Shown one piece after another: positions 34,757-43,123 of a stretch of 64,000 bases of DNA. Where the stretch lies: positions 1 to 64,000 of the forward strand of contig PNKH01000034.1 in the NCBI GenBank assembly GCA_013822345.1, written 5' to 3'. The first letter of the stretch is position 1, and each line of letters begins with the position of its first letter. A program made the position numbers and the translations under genes. The notes beneath the pieces are model-generated. The model was not told where the DNA came from. It saw nothing but the letters and a program-made list of their open reading frames with translations, and did not search any database. This DNA comes from Isosphaera sp. Its GTDB lineage: Bacteria; Planctomycetota; Planctomycetia; Gemmatales; Gemmataceae.

Positions 34757-34814
34757 GAGCCGGGAGCGTGAGCGCCCGGAGGGGGCGACCTCCGGGCGCT
34801 CACGCTCCCGGCTC
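34757..34814. repeat. Inverted repeat, family G
   Basis: Perfect 26-bp arms (34757-34782, 34789-34814), GAGCCGGGAGCGTGAGCGCC plus CGGAGG, with a 6-nt loop, in the spacer between divergent genes. It shares GCGAGC.GGG.GCGTGAGC.CCC with the element at 22271. Confidence 0.93.
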
Positions 34815-34925
34815 GACCGGCACGGTCGGCGTTGACACGGCCGCGGCGGCGGGTATTACTGTGCCGCTTCCACATGCGAACCACACCCCGCGGGCGCGGG
34901 ACTCTCACCCCAGGGACGGGGCCGG

Positions 34926-35573
34926 ATGCCGAACGCGGTGCGGTGGGTGCTGGCCGGGGTCGCCGTGGCCGTCGCGGTCGGGCCGCCGTTCGCCTACTTC
35001 CGGGCCCACTACGCCCACGCCAAGCGGCTCCGCGAGGTCACCCCCGGGAAGCTCTACCGGTCCGGCCAGATGACCGCCGACGGCCTCCGCGAGGTGATCG
35101 CCCGGCACGGGATCAAGACCGTCGTCAACCTCCAGCACGAGCAGCCCGACCCGCTCCTCCCGGACCGGTGGCTGGGCCGCGGCACGGTCCGCGAGAGCGA
35201 GCTGTGCCGGGCCCTCGGGGTGAAGTACGTCCTCCTCACCCCGGACATCATCCCGTTCGGGCTACCGCTCGACCAGGTCCCGCCGGTCGTCGACGACTTC
35301 CTCGCCGTCCTCGACGACCCGGCGAACCACCCGGTGCTGCTCCACTGCAAGGCCGGGCTGCACCGCACCGGCCGGCTCACCGCCATCTACCGGATGGAGT
35401 ACCAGGGCTGGTCCGAGGGCGAGGCGCTGCGCGAGCTGCGGGCCAACGGGTACGGGTTCAACGCGGCGTCCGAGGCGGACGAGTTCGTCGTCCGGTTCGT
35501 CCAGAACTACACCCCGCGGGCGCCGCGGCCGCGGCCGCCGGCGGCCCCGCCGCCGAAGGGGGTCGGGCCGTGA
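34926..35573 (+). CDS. Membrane-anchored dual-specificity-type phosphatase
   Basis: 215 residues. A hydrophobic N-terminal anchor (about 5-24) is followed by a DSP-fold domain: VTPGKLYRSGQM, IKTVVNLQHEQP, and the P-loop HCKAGLHRTG with Cys141 and Arg147 (HCX5R). The upstream general acid may be Asp107 in LTPDIIPFG. A Pro-rich tail ends it. Families with this plan dephosphorylate phosphotyrosine, inositides or phosphatidylglycerophosphate (PTPMT1-like). Its stop overlaps the start of an LptF/LptG-type permease, so a lipid or lipopolysaccharide phosphate is an attractive substrate, but this is inference. Confidence 0.88.
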   Translation: MPNAVRWVLAGVAVAVAVGPPFAYFRAHYAHAKRLREVTPGKLYRSGQMTADGLREVIARHGIKTVVNLQHEQPDPLLPDRWLGRGTVRESELCRALGVKYVLLTPDIIPFGLPLDQVPPVVDDFLAVLDDPANHPVLLHCKAGLHRTGRLTAIYRMEYQGWSEGEALRELRANGYGFNAASEADEFVVRFVQNYTPRAPRPRPPAAPPPKGVGP

Positions 35574-36670
35574 TCACGACCCTCGACCGGATGGTGCTCT
35601 TGTCGTTCGCCCGGTCCTACGCGATCGTCTGGACGAGCCTCATCAGCCTGTACATCGTGATCGACCTGTTCACCCACCTGGACGCGTTCGTGAACCGCCC
35701 CGGCGGGCTGCCGGCGGCCGCCGACGCCATCGTCCAGTACTACGGGGCCCGCGTCCCGCAGGTGTTCGACCTGATGGCCGAGCCGATCGCCCTGCTCGCC
35801 GCCACCTTCACCGTCTCCTGGATGCAGCGGAACAACGAGCTGCTCCCGCAGCTCTCCGCCGGGGTGCCGACCCGGCGGGTGATCCGCCCGGTCCTCCTCG
35901 GGGCGGCGGTCGCGATCGCCCTCGCCCCGCTGAACACCGAGCTCGTCATCCCGGAGGTGGCGGACGAGTTGGTCCGCAGCCGGGACGACCCGGACGGGGC
36001 GAAGGCGCAGCTGCTGATCGGGGCGTTCGACACGTCCGGGGTCCACCTGGAGGGGTCGGCCGGGTTCCGCAAGGACCGGCGGGTGGAGCGGCTGTACGTC
36101 ACCTTCCCGGAGGCGTCGCCGAGCGGGATGGCCCACCTGGCGGCGGCCGACGCGGTGTACGTCCCGCCGGGCGACGGCCCGATGTCCGGCGGGTGGCTCC
36201 TGACCGGGACGGTCCCCGAGTCGTTCCCGGACCCGGCCCCGACGAACCTGACCTCGCTCGGCCCCGGGCGGGCGTTCCTGAAGACCGACAACGCCGACTT
36301 CGACACCGTCTGCCGGGGCGGGACGTGGTTCGTGTACGCCCCGACGGCCCGGCTCCGGGAGATGCTGGCCGGGGACGAGCCGCGGCGGCAGGTGAAGGCG
36401 GCGGTGCTGTTCCACTCCCGGATCACCCGCCCGGTGGTCGGGCTGTTGTTCGTCGTCCTCGGGGTGTCGGTGATCCTGTGGGACCCGGGCCGGCACGTCG
36501 CCCTGAGCGCCGGCCTGTGCCTGGCGATCGGGGTCGGGTACTACGCCTGCGTCCTCGGGTGCGCCGCGCTGGGGAACTCCGCCCTGCTGTCGCCCCCGCT
36601 CGCCGCCTGGATCCCGGTCATGGTCGTCGGCCCCCTGGCCCTGGTGGCGTTCGACATGATCCACACGTGA
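35570..36670 (+). CDS. LptF/LptG-family permease
   Basis: 366 residues, six predicted transmembrane helices in two groups of three (about 10-120 and 280-366) with a periplasmic beta-jellyroll-like domain between (about 130-270). The first helices carry LDRMVLLSFARSYAIVWTS, typical of the YjgP/YjgQ (LptF/LptG) family, and MQRNNELLPQLSAGV, the coupling-helix region that docks on the ATPase LptB. With LptB it extracts lipopolysaccharide from the inner membrane. Only one permease is present, whereas LptF and LptG usually come as a pair. The start is GTG, overlapping the phosphatase stop by 3 nt. Its own TGA is inside the next repeat. Confidence 0.9.
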   Translation: MITTLDRMVLLSFARSYAIVWTSLISLYIVIDLFTHLDAFVNRPGGLPAAADAIVQYYGARVPQVFDLMAEPIALLAATFTVSWMQRNNELLPQLSAGVPTRRVIRPVLLGAAVAIALAPLNTELVIPEVADELVRSRDDPDGAKAQLLIGAFDTSGVHLEGSAGFRKDRRVERLYVTFPEASPSGMAHLAAADAVYVPPGDGPMSGGWLLTGTVPESFPDPAPTNLTSLGPGRAFLKTDNADFDTVCRGGTWFVYAPTARLREMLAGDEPRRQVKAAVLFHSRITRPVVGLLFVVLGVSVILWDPGRHVALSAGLCLAIGVGYYACVLGCAALGNSALLSPPLAAWIPVMVVGPLALVAFDMIHT

Positions 36671-36773
36671 GATTTCAGATTTCAGATTTGTGATTGACGA
36701 TTTCAAGACACGCGGACAACCGACGTGGTGTTTTTGAAATCGTCAATCACAAATCTGAAATCTGAAATCTCAC
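36667..36773. repeat. AT-rich inverted repeat, family J
   Basis: Perfect 40-bp arms (36667-36706, 36734-36773) around 27 nt. The arm contains a tandem ATTTCAG repeat and TGATTGACGATTTCAA and is only about 30% GC, unlike the surrounding DNA. Its first bases (GTGA) hold the stop codon of the LptF-like gene. Confidence 0.95.
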
Positions 36774-36867
36774 ACCCACTCCACCTTGACCCGCACCCCC
36801 GAGTCACGCTATCACGCCCATCTTGAACCCGGCGGCCGGCCCGCCGGGCGCCCGTAAGGAGTACGCG

Positions 36868-37956
36868 ATGCGGAAGATCACCCGCGGGACGGCCGCCCTC
36901 GCCCTCGGGGCGGCCCTGGCCGCGTCGGCCGCCGGCCAGGCCCCCGGCGCCCCCCAGCCGGGCCAGCCCCCGGCCGGCGGCGTCCCGGTCCCGGCGGTCG
37001 CCCCGAAGCCGGAGCCGCGCCCGACCGGGACGGCCGCCACGGTGAACGGCCAGGCGATCCCGGAGGTGGCGGTGTACCGGGCCCTGCGGAACTTCCCGGC
37101 GGAGCACCGGGACATGGCCCGCAAGGAGATCATGGCCCACCTGATCGAGAACGTCCTGATCGACCAGTACCTCGCGGCCATCAAGGTGGCGATCGACGAG
37201 AAGGACGTGGACAAGCTGATCGGGGAGCTGAAGACCGAGCTGACGACGGCCAAGAAGGACTACGTGAAGGAGCTGGAGGCGATGATGCTCACCGAGGCCG
37301 AGTTCCGGACCGAGGTGGCGGCCCAGATGCGGTGGGAGAAGTTCGTCAAGGACCAGGGAACGGACGCCGCCCTGAAGCAGCTGTTCGAGACCAGCCCGGA
37401 CGTGTTCGACGGGACCATGGTCCGGGCCCGGCACGTCCTCCTGACCCCCGGGGCGGACGAGGCGAAGCAGAAGGAGGCGGTGCAGAAGCTGAAGGGGATC
37501 AAGCAGGTCGTCGAGCAGGAGGCGGCCAAGGCCGTCGCCGCGCTGCCGCCGGCGGCCGACGCCCTGGCCAAGGAGCAGGCCCGGGCGGCCAAGACCGACG
37601 AGCTGTTCGCCGCGTACGCCAAGGAGTACTCGGCCTGCCCGTCGAAGAAGGACGGCGGGGACCTGAGCTACTTCCCCCGGGCCGGGGCGATGGTCGAGGG
37701 GTTCGCCAAGGCCGCGTACGCCCTCAAGCCGTTCGAGATGAGCGACGTGGTGGTGACCGAGTTCGGCCACCACCTGATCCTGGTCACCGCCCGGAAGCAG
37801 GGGGTGGCGAAGAAGTTCGACGAGGTGAAGGAGGACGTGCGGATGCTGTACGCCATGCGGCTGCGGGAGGCGGTCGTCGCCCAGATGAAGCCGAAGGCGC
37901 AGATCACCATGACCCCGACCCCGGCCGCCGCCCCGCCGGCCCCGCCGAAGAAGTGA
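36868..37956 (+). CDS. Parvulin-type peptidyl-prolyl isomerase (SurA/PrsA-like)
   Basis: 362 residues with a signal peptide (about 1-24), a Pro/Gly-rich linker, an N-terminal helical chaperone region (VNGQAIPEVAVYRALRNFPA) and a PpiC domain (about 185-320: MVRARHVLL, GGDLSYFPRAGAMVEGFAKA, VVTEFGHHLILVT). It is an envelope chaperone/isomerase aiding folding of outer-membrane or exported proteins. The parvulin domain carries an insertion of about 50 residues (Ala/Lys/Gln-rich) before SACPSKKDGG. ATG 36868 has AAGGAG 7 nt upstream. Confidence 0.9.
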   Translation: MRKITRGTAALALGAALAASAAGQAPGAPQPGQPPAGGVPVPAVAPKPEPRPTGTAATVNGQAIPEVAVYRALRNFPAEHRDMARKEIMAHLIENVLIDQYLAAIKVAIDEKDVDKLIGELKTELTTAKKDYVKELEAMMLTEAEFRTEVAAQMRWEKFVKDQGTDAALKQLFETSPDVFDGTMVRARHVLLTPGADEAKQKEAVQKLKGIKQVVEQEAAKAVAALPPAADALAKEQARAAKTDELFAAYAKEYSACPSKKDGGDLSYFPRAGAMVEGFAKAAYALKPFEMSDVVVTEFGHHLILVTARKQGVAKKFDEVKEDVRMLYAMRLREAVVAQMKPKAQITMTPTPAAAPPAPPKK

Positions 37957-37966
37957 CCGGTCCGCC

Positions 37967-38031
37967 GGACGCGTCTGCGACGCGTCGCTAACCGGGGGCT
38001 ACCTGGTTAGCGACGCGTCGCAGACGCATCC
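37967..38031. repeat. Inverted repeat, family I
   Basis: 27-bp arms (37967-37993, 38005-38031), one mismatch (GGAC versus GGAT), with an 11-nt loop, GCGTCTGCGACGCGTCGCTA core. It lies between the convergent parvulin and rluD genes, ending 2 nt from the rluD stop. Confidence 0.92.
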
Positions 38032-38033
38032 AG

Positions 38034-39074
38034 CTACCGGTACGGGCGGTGCCGCCGCAGGGCGTCGAGCACCGCCCGCATGTCCGCCGGCAGAGGCGCC
38101 TCCGCCTCCACCCACCCGTCCGTCCGCGGGTGCCGGAACCGCAGCCGGTACGCGTGCAGCGCCTGCCGGCCGATCAGCACCTCGTCCGCCGCCGACCCCG
38201 GGACCAGGTCGGACAGCTTCAACTGGTCGCGGCCGCCGTACAGCCGGTCGGCCAGCACCGGGCACCCGGCGTGCTGCAGGTGGACGCGGATCTGGTGCGT
38301 CCGCCCGGTCCGCGGCTGCACCTTCACCAGGGTGAACCCGCGGAACCGCTCCAGCACCTCGTAGTAGCTCAGCGCCGGCTTCGCGTCCGGGTCGGCCGAC
38401 ACGATCATCCGCAGCCGGTCGTGCGGGTGCTGCTTCAGCGCCGCCTCGATGTAGTCCGAGTCGCGGTCCAGCTCCCCCGCCGCGACCGCCACGTACTCCT
38501 TGAACACCTTCCGCGTCTCGAACTGCGTCGCCAGCGCCCGGTGGGTGGCGTCGTCCTTGGCCACCAGGATCACCCCGCTGGTGTCCTTGTCCAGGCGGTG
38601 GACGATCCCGGCCCGGAGGTGCCCGCTCCCGGTGCTCAGCTGTTCGCGAAAGTGCCACTGCAGGGCGTTCACCAGCGTCCCGGACCAGTTCCCCTTCGCC
38701 GGGTGGACGACCATGTCCGGCGGCTTGTTCACCACCGCCAACAACTCGTCCTGGTACAGGATGTCGAGCGGGATGTCCTCGGGGACGGGGATGTCGTGGT
38801 CCGGGGCCGGCATCTCGACCCGCAGCCGGTCGTTCCGCCGCACCTTGTAGCTCGCCTTCCCGGCCGGCCGGCCGTTCACCGCCACCCCGCCGGCCTCGAT
38901 CGCCCGCTGCACCTCCGACCGGCTGAAGTCGGCCCCGAGGTGCAGCAGCACGTACTGATCCAGCCGCATCCCCTCGGACCGGACCATGACGGTCAGCTCG
39001 AGGGGTTCGCGGAGCCGGACGCTCGGGGTGAGCGGGGCGGGTTCGGGCAGGTCGTCGTCCAGGTCGTCGGACAT
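38034..39074 (-). CDS. rluD: RluA/RluD-family pseudouridine synthase
   Basis: 346 residues. An acidic N-terminal extension (about 1-25) precedes an S4 RNA-binding domain (MRLDQYVLLHLGADFSRSEV) and the catalytic domain with HRLDKDTSG (Asp162 is the nucleophile), VQPRTGRTHQIRVHLQHAG and GWVEAEAPLPADM. The RluD subgroup modifies 23S rRNA helix 69 in other bacteria; which sites this one modifies is not known. A family A inverted repeat ends 6 nt before the start codon, so the leader is almost entirely repeat. It is co-directional with the upstream TPR-like gene. Confidence 0.92.
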   Translation of the reverse strand: MSDDLDDDLPEPAPLTPSVRLREPLELTVMVRSEGMRLDQYVLLHLGADFSRSEVQRAIEAGGVAVNGRPAGKASYKVRRNDRLRVEMPAPDHDIPVPEDIPLDILYQDELLAVVNKPPDMVVHPAKGNWSGTLVNALQWHFREQLSTGSGHLRAGIVHRLDKDTSGVILVAKDDATHRALATQFETRKVFKEYVAVAAGELDRDSDYIEAALKQHPHDRLRMIVSADPDAKPALSYYEVLERFRGFTLVKVQPRTGRTHQIRVHLQHAGCPVLADRLYGGRDQLKLSDLVPGSAADEVLIGRQALHAYRLRFRHPRTDGWVEAEAPLPADMRAVLDALRRHRPYR

Positions 39075-39080
39075 GGTGGT

Positions 39081-39134
39081 CCTGGAGCGCGGCCGTCCCG
39101 GATGCGGCCGCGGCCGGGACGGCCGCGCTCCAGG
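39081..39134. repeat. Inverted repeat, family A, short form
   Basis: Perfect 21-bp arms (39081-39101, 39114-39134) around a 12-nt centre that lacks the long loop of the other copies. It fills the space between the TPR-like gene stop (2 nt away) and the rluD start (6 nt away). Confidence 0.93.
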
Positions 39135-39136
39135 GG

Positions 39137-39943
39137 TCAGGGGCCGAACGGGCCGGTCGGGGCGAGCGGGCCGCCGGCCGGCGGGGTCGGGAACACCGGC
39201 CCCTGGTACCCGGTCAGGGCCCGCTGGACCCCCTCGAACCGGGTCGGGTTCTTCCGCAGCTCGTCGGCCAGCTTCTTCGAGTCGGTCGCCCACGGGGTGT
39301 CCGGGGCGGCCGCGGCGGACAACTGGTCGAGGTACTCGATCAGCCGGGGCACGCTCCCCTTGTACTCGTCCTTCGGCGGGGCGACCGGGCCGGCCCCGGC
39401 CGCCGGCGGGGCGGGCGGCGGGGCCGGCTTCTTGATCCCGATCAGGGCCGCCTCGGCCTTCGCCAGGCCGAGCAGGCACTCGGCCTTGAACACCGGGTCG
39501 TCCTTGAACTCCCCGAGCAGCTTGCCGAACGCCTCCCGGGCCTTCTCGACGTTCTCCTCCGCCGCCTGCCGCAACTCCGGCCGGTCCGACGCCAGCCGGT
39601 CCATCCCCTCCGGCCCGAGCCGGGCCCGGGCGACCAGCAGGGCGGACACCCGGGCGACCGGCGTCCCCTGGTTGTTCTTGTCGTTCGCCAGGTCCTCCAG
39701 CCGCCGGATGTCGGCCGCCTCCTCGAACTGCACCCACAGCTGCGAGGCGGCCTTCCGCGAAGAACTCGCGATGTACCACCACACCCCGATCGCCGCCCCG
39801 ACGATCAGCAGGACCGCCATCACCTTGTAGCTGACGAGCTGGCCCTGCTTGAACTTCGTCCACACCCCGCTGAGCCAGGCCAGGAGCGCATTCGGCTCCG
39901 CCGCCTTCTCCTTCGGGACGACGTTCTTCGGGTCGGCGCTCAT
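39137..39943 (-). CDS. Membrane-anchored TPR-like protein
   Basis: 268 residues. One N-terminal transmembrane helix (about 41-60: VMAVLLIVGAAIGVWWYIAS) follows a cytosolic stretch of 40 residues. The rest is helical with TPR-like spacing (AREAFGKLLGEF, AECLLGLAKAEAALIGI), then a Pro-rich linker and a Pro/Gly-rich tail. It resembles YfgM/ancillary SecYEG TPR proteins in size and layout, but no conserved motif proves it. It may hand exported proteins to periplasmic chaperones. It lies upstream of rluD and diverges from ftsY. Confidence 0.75.
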   Translation of the reverse strand: MSADPKNVVPKEKAAEPNALLAWLSGVWTKFKQGQLVSYKVMAVLLIVGAAIGVWWYIASSSRKAASQLWVQFEEAADIRRLEDLANDKNNQGTPVARVSALLVARARLGPEGMDRLASDRPELRQAAEENVEKAREAFGKLLGEFKDDPVFKAECLLGLAKAEAALIGIKKPAPPPAPPAAGAGPVAPPKDEYKGSVPRLIEYLDQLSAAAAPDTPWATDSKKLADELRKNPTRFEGVQRALTGYQGPVFPTPPAGGPLAPTGPFGP

Positions 39944-40075
39944 CGGGGGGCTCCGGGGCCGGCCGGCGCGACCGGCACAGCCGTTACGACACGTCTATTC
40001 GCTGGATGATAGAAGTCCGCGGCGGGGCGGTCAACGGGGGCCGCCGGCCGCGAGCCGGGGCCGCGGCCGCGTCCG

Positions 40076-40081
40076 TACAAT
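40076..40081 (+). promoter_or_regulatory. TACAAT, -10-like box upstream of ftsY
   Basis: GTACAAT at 40075-40081 lies 32 nt before ATG 40114, a normal leader length. No clear -35 at the expected 17-nt spacing. Confidence 0.45.
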
Positions 40082-40113
40082 GGGGCGGGGCGGGTCACCA
40101 CGGGGGGGCGGGC

Positions 40114-41028
40114 ATGCTCGGGCGGCTGTTCGGGAAGATCCGGTCCGGGCTGGCGAAGACGAAGAGCGTCTTCACCGGGGTGTTCGACCTGCTCCGCGGG
40201 AAGGGGAAGGTCGACCAGCCGTTCCTCGACCAACTGGAGCAACTGCTGCTCCGCGCCGATGTCGGCCCGCGGGCCACGGCGGAGATCGTCGACCAGGTCC
40301 GGCAGGCGTTCCGGGACAAGGAGGTGACCGGCGAGGTGGAGGCGTTCGTCAAGCAGCAGTTGCGCGACCTGCTGGCGACCGAGACGCCGGGGATCAACTG
40401 GGCCGCGGCCGGGCCGACGGTGGTGATGATCGCCGGGGTGAACGGGTCCGGGAAGACGACCTCGATCGCCAAGCTGGCGAAGCGGCTCCAGACGGACGGG
40501 AAGAAGGTGCTGGTGGCGGCGTGCGACACGTTCCGGGCGGCGGCGGTCGAGCAGTTGACCGTCTGGGCCGGGCGGATCGGGTGCGAGATCGTCAAGCAGG
40601 GTCAGGGGGCGGACCCGTCGGCGGTCGCCCACGACGCCTGCGAGAAGGCCAAGGCCCGCGGGTTCGACGTGCTGATCGTCGACACCGCCGGCCGGCTCCA
40701 CACCCAGACGCACCTGATGAAGGAGCTGGAGAAGATCCACCGGGTGGTGGCGAAGCAGGTCCCCGGGGCCCCGCACGAGGTGCTCCTGGTGCTCGACGCC
40801 ACCACCGGCCAGAACGCCCTGACGCAGGCGGAGCAGTTCTCGAAGTCGGTGAGGTGCAGCGGGATCGTGCTGTCGAAGCTGGACGGGACGGCGAAGGGCG
40901 GGGCGGTGTTCGCGATCAAGCAGAAGCTCGGGCTGCCGGTCAAGTTCGTCGGCCTCGGGGAGCAGCTCGACGACCTGGAGCCGTTCGACCCGGACGCGTT
41001 CGTCGGGGAGCTGTTCGAGAAGGAGTGA
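40114..41028 (+). CDS. ftsY: Signal recognition particle receptor FtsY
   Basis: 304 residues, the short form without the acidic A domain. N-terminal helices (LRGKGKVDQPFLDQLEQLLL) lead into the G domain: GVNGSGKTTS (G1, about 108-117), DTFRAAAVEQL (insertion box), DTAGRLHTQ (G3), SKLDGTAKGG (G4) and GLGEQLDDLEPFDP. FtsY is the SRP docking GTPase at the membrane. ATG 40114 was chosen because upstream frame residues are Gly/Ala-rich and do not match the family. It converges with a PPi-phosphofructokinase. Confidence 0.96.
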   Translation: MLGRLFGKIRSGLAKTKSVFTGVFDLLRGKGKVDQPFLDQLEQLLLRADVGPRATAEIVDQVRQAFRDKEVTGEVEAFVKQQLRDLLATETPGINWAAAGPTVVMIAGVNGSGKTTSIAKLAKRLQTDGKKVLVAACDTFRAAAVEQLTVWAGRIGCEIVKQGQGADPSAVAHDACEKAKARGFDVLIVDTAGRLHTQTHLMKELEKIHRVVAKQVPGAPHEVLLVLDATTGQNALTQAEQFSKSVRCSGIVLSKLDGTAKGGAVFAIKQKLGLPVKFVGLGEQLDDLEPFDPDAFVGELFEKE

Positions 41029-41036
41029 CGCGGCCC

Positions 41037-41120
41037 GTTTAGCCGCGACGCGGAGTCCTCGGAGCGGAGCGCGGCGAGTGGCTCGCGCTCCGCTCCGAGG
41101 ACTCCGCGTCGCGGCTAAAC
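41037..41120. repeat. Inverted repeat, family B, 84 bp
   Basis: 37-bp perfect arms (41037-41073, 41084-41120) with a 10-nt loop; same length and ends as the element at 13067-13150. Compared with that copy, TGC in the left arm is CTC here, and the right arm has the complementary change. Confidence 0.96.
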
Positions 41121-41136
41121 GGGGTGGGATTTCGAG

Positions 41137-42426
41137 TCACCCGACGACGTACCCGAACCGCTCGGCGAACTGGGCCGGGGTGAGCTTCACCACCGCGGCC
41201 AGCTTCTCCAGCCGGGCCGGGTCGTCGAAGTCGCCCTTCTCCAGCCGGATCATGTACCGCCGGGCCACCTCGTACGTCTCCCCGGCCACGTCCACCAGGC
41301 GGGGCCGCATCTTCTTGGTCGCCGGGTCGATCATCTCCTGGAACGGCCGCGGCACCATGCTCCCGCCGACGAACGTGATCACCACCCCGTTCCGGTCCGC
41401 CTCCGGGGAGAGCAGGAACTTCACCGCCCCGTACCCGAGGTTGCGGGTGTACTCGGCGTCGAACGGGATCGGGTCGGCACACCGCAGCTCGTACCCGAGG
41501 TCCTTGTCGACCATGTCGAACTTCAGCCCCAGCGCCGCGAGCCGCTCGGCCAGGAACGTCCGGACCATCCGGCCGAACTCGATCTCCCCGAGCCGGATGT
41601 GCCCGAACGCGTCCAGCTCGATGGTCCCGAACTTCCCCGGGTGGCTGGTCATGATCTCCTTCAGCCGCTCCTCCCCGATCTCCTCCAGCAGCCCCTCGGC
41701 CATCACCACCACGCCGTACCCCTTCCCCTGCGCCGCCTTCCGCTTGATCATCGACCCGATGATGATGTCGCAGACCAGCTCCAGCGACACCTCCCGGCCG
41801 GCGAACTCCTCGGCGATGATGGTGACGGTGGCGGCGGACGCCTTCCCGACCCCGAGGGCGAGGTGCCCGGCGGCCCGCCCCATGCTGACCACCAGGTACC
41901 AGCGGGTGGTGGTCTTGGCGTCCTCGTGCAGGTTCCGGGCGACCTGCACCCCGTAGTGGCGGGCGGTCTCGAACCCGAACGTCGGGATCCCGGGCGGGAG
42001 CGGCAGGTCGTTGTCGATCGTCTTCGGGACGTGGGCCACCTTGATCGCCCCGCCGGCGGTCGCGTACACCCGGCTGCCGCTGAACGCGGTGTCGTCCCCG
42101 CCGATCGTCACCAGGTACTTGACCCCGAGCCTGTGGAGCGAGTCGATCACGTTGGCCATGTGCTTCGGGTCCTTGGCCGGGTTGGTCCGGCTGGTCCCGA
42201 GGAGGCTGCCGCCCTTCTGGTAGAACGGGGCGACGTCCGGGATGGTGAGCGGGCGGACGTGGGAGGTGTCGCCGGCGGTCAGGTACTTGAACCCGTCCCG
42301 GACGCCGAGGACCTCGAGCCCCTGGTTGACGGCCTCGATGGTGACCGAGCTGATGACCCCGTTGATGCCCGGGGCCGGGCCGCCGCCGACCACGATGCCG
42401 AGCTTGCCGCGGGTGGACTCCGCCAT
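41137..42426 (-). CDS. pfp: Phosphofructokinase, pyrophosphate-type motif
   Basis: 429 residues. PFK-family signature GGGPAPGINGVISS opens the protein. The catalytic region has GGDDTAFSGS where ATP-dependent enzymes have GGDGS, and PKTIDNDL where they have PGTIDND. In established work on the family, the Asp of GGDD and the Lys of PKTIDND mark PPi-dependent enzymes. It phosphorylates fructose-6-phosphate reversibly using pyrophosphate. Length is nearer the group of longer PPi-PFKs. It converges with ftsY and is not in a glycolytic operon. Confidence 0.92.
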   Translation of the reverse strand: MAESTRGKLGIVVGGGPAPGINGVISSVTIEAVNQGLEVLGVRDGFKYLTAGDTSHVRPLTIPDVAPFYQKGGSLLGTSRTNPAKDPKHMANVIDSLHRLGVKYLVTIGGDDTAFSGSRVYATAGGAIKVAHVPKTIDNDLPLPPGIPTFGFETARHYGVQVARNLHEDAKTTTRWYLVVSMGRAAGHLALGVGKASAATVTIIAEEFAGREVSLELVCDIIIGSMIKRKAAQGKGYGVVVMAEGLLEEIGEERLKEIMTSHPGKFGTIELDAFGHIRLGEIEFGRMVRTFLAERLAALGLKFDMVDKDLGYELRCADPIPFDAEYTRNLGYGAVKFLLSPEADRNGVVITFVGGSMVPRPFQEMIDPATKKMRPRLVDVAGETYEVARRYMIRLEKGDFDDPARLEKLAAVVKLTPAQFAERFGYVVG

Positions 42427-42648
42427 GTGTGAACGCCCTTCGGTGGGACGACGAACGCCCGGGGGTGGGTGACGCCGAGAGACCGGGCCGACGGGGTCAG
42501 GATCGGGAAGCGCGAGGTGTTTTCAAGCCCGGGCGCGCCGCTACCCCGGCGGGCCGGGGTGGGGGTGCGTGCTACCCGTCGGTCGACCTGGAAGTTCTCC
42601 CGCTCGTCGCCCACGTCGACGCTGACCACTCCCGCCCACCGGCCCGGG

Positions 42649-43104
42649 CTACTTGCCCTTCAGCTCGAACGGGAACACGTTCTCCTTGTCCCCGACCTCG
42701 ACCGCGAGGTCGGAGTTGCGGTTGTACCGGTCGGGGATCTTCCGCACCTGCCACTCCTTCGGCACCGGCGGCGGCCCGACGTGCCCGGGCGGAACGGGGA
42801 TCGGGTCCGTCCGGCCGGTCGCGCTGATCCGCACCTGGTACCGGCCGTCCGCCAACCCCTCGTTTTGGGGGAGCCGGAACTCCCCGCCCTTGATGTCGGC
42901 GGACGTGCGGGTCGGCTGCCCGTCGAGCGGCTCGAACTCGATCAGCCCCTGGGCGACCGGGGTGCCTTCGAGCCGGACGGTCCCCGACACCTCCCGCCGG
43001 ACGACCCCGTCCCCGCACCCGGCCGCGAACAGGGCCGCGGCCAGAGCGGCCCACCACCCCGACGGCCCGGCCCGAGGCACGGGCCGTGAAACCTCACCTG
43101 GCAC
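42649..43104 (-). CDS. Lipoprotein accompanying DUF1559 protein
   Basis: 151 residues, GTG start with GAGGTGCCGC just upstream. A signal of about 29 residues ends in LFAAGC (mature Cys30). The mature protein has VSGTVRLEGTPVAQGLIEFEP and GRYQVRISATG, the transthyretin/CarboxypepD_reg-like pattern shared with the lipoprotein at 28209-28628. It starts 19 nt after the DUF1559 gene stop and is the last gene of the sigma-FecR-DUF1559 unit. Its role is unknown. Confidence 0.82.
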   Translation of the reverse strand: MPGEVSRPVPRAGPSGWWAALAAALFAAGCGDGVVRREVSGTVRLEGTPVAQGLIEFEPLDGQPTRTSADIKGGEFRLPQNEGLADGRYQVRISATGRTDPIPVPPGHVGPPPVPKEWQVRKIPDRYNRNSDLAVEVGDKENVFPFELKGK

Positions 43105-43123
43105 GCGGCACCTCGCTCCCGGG

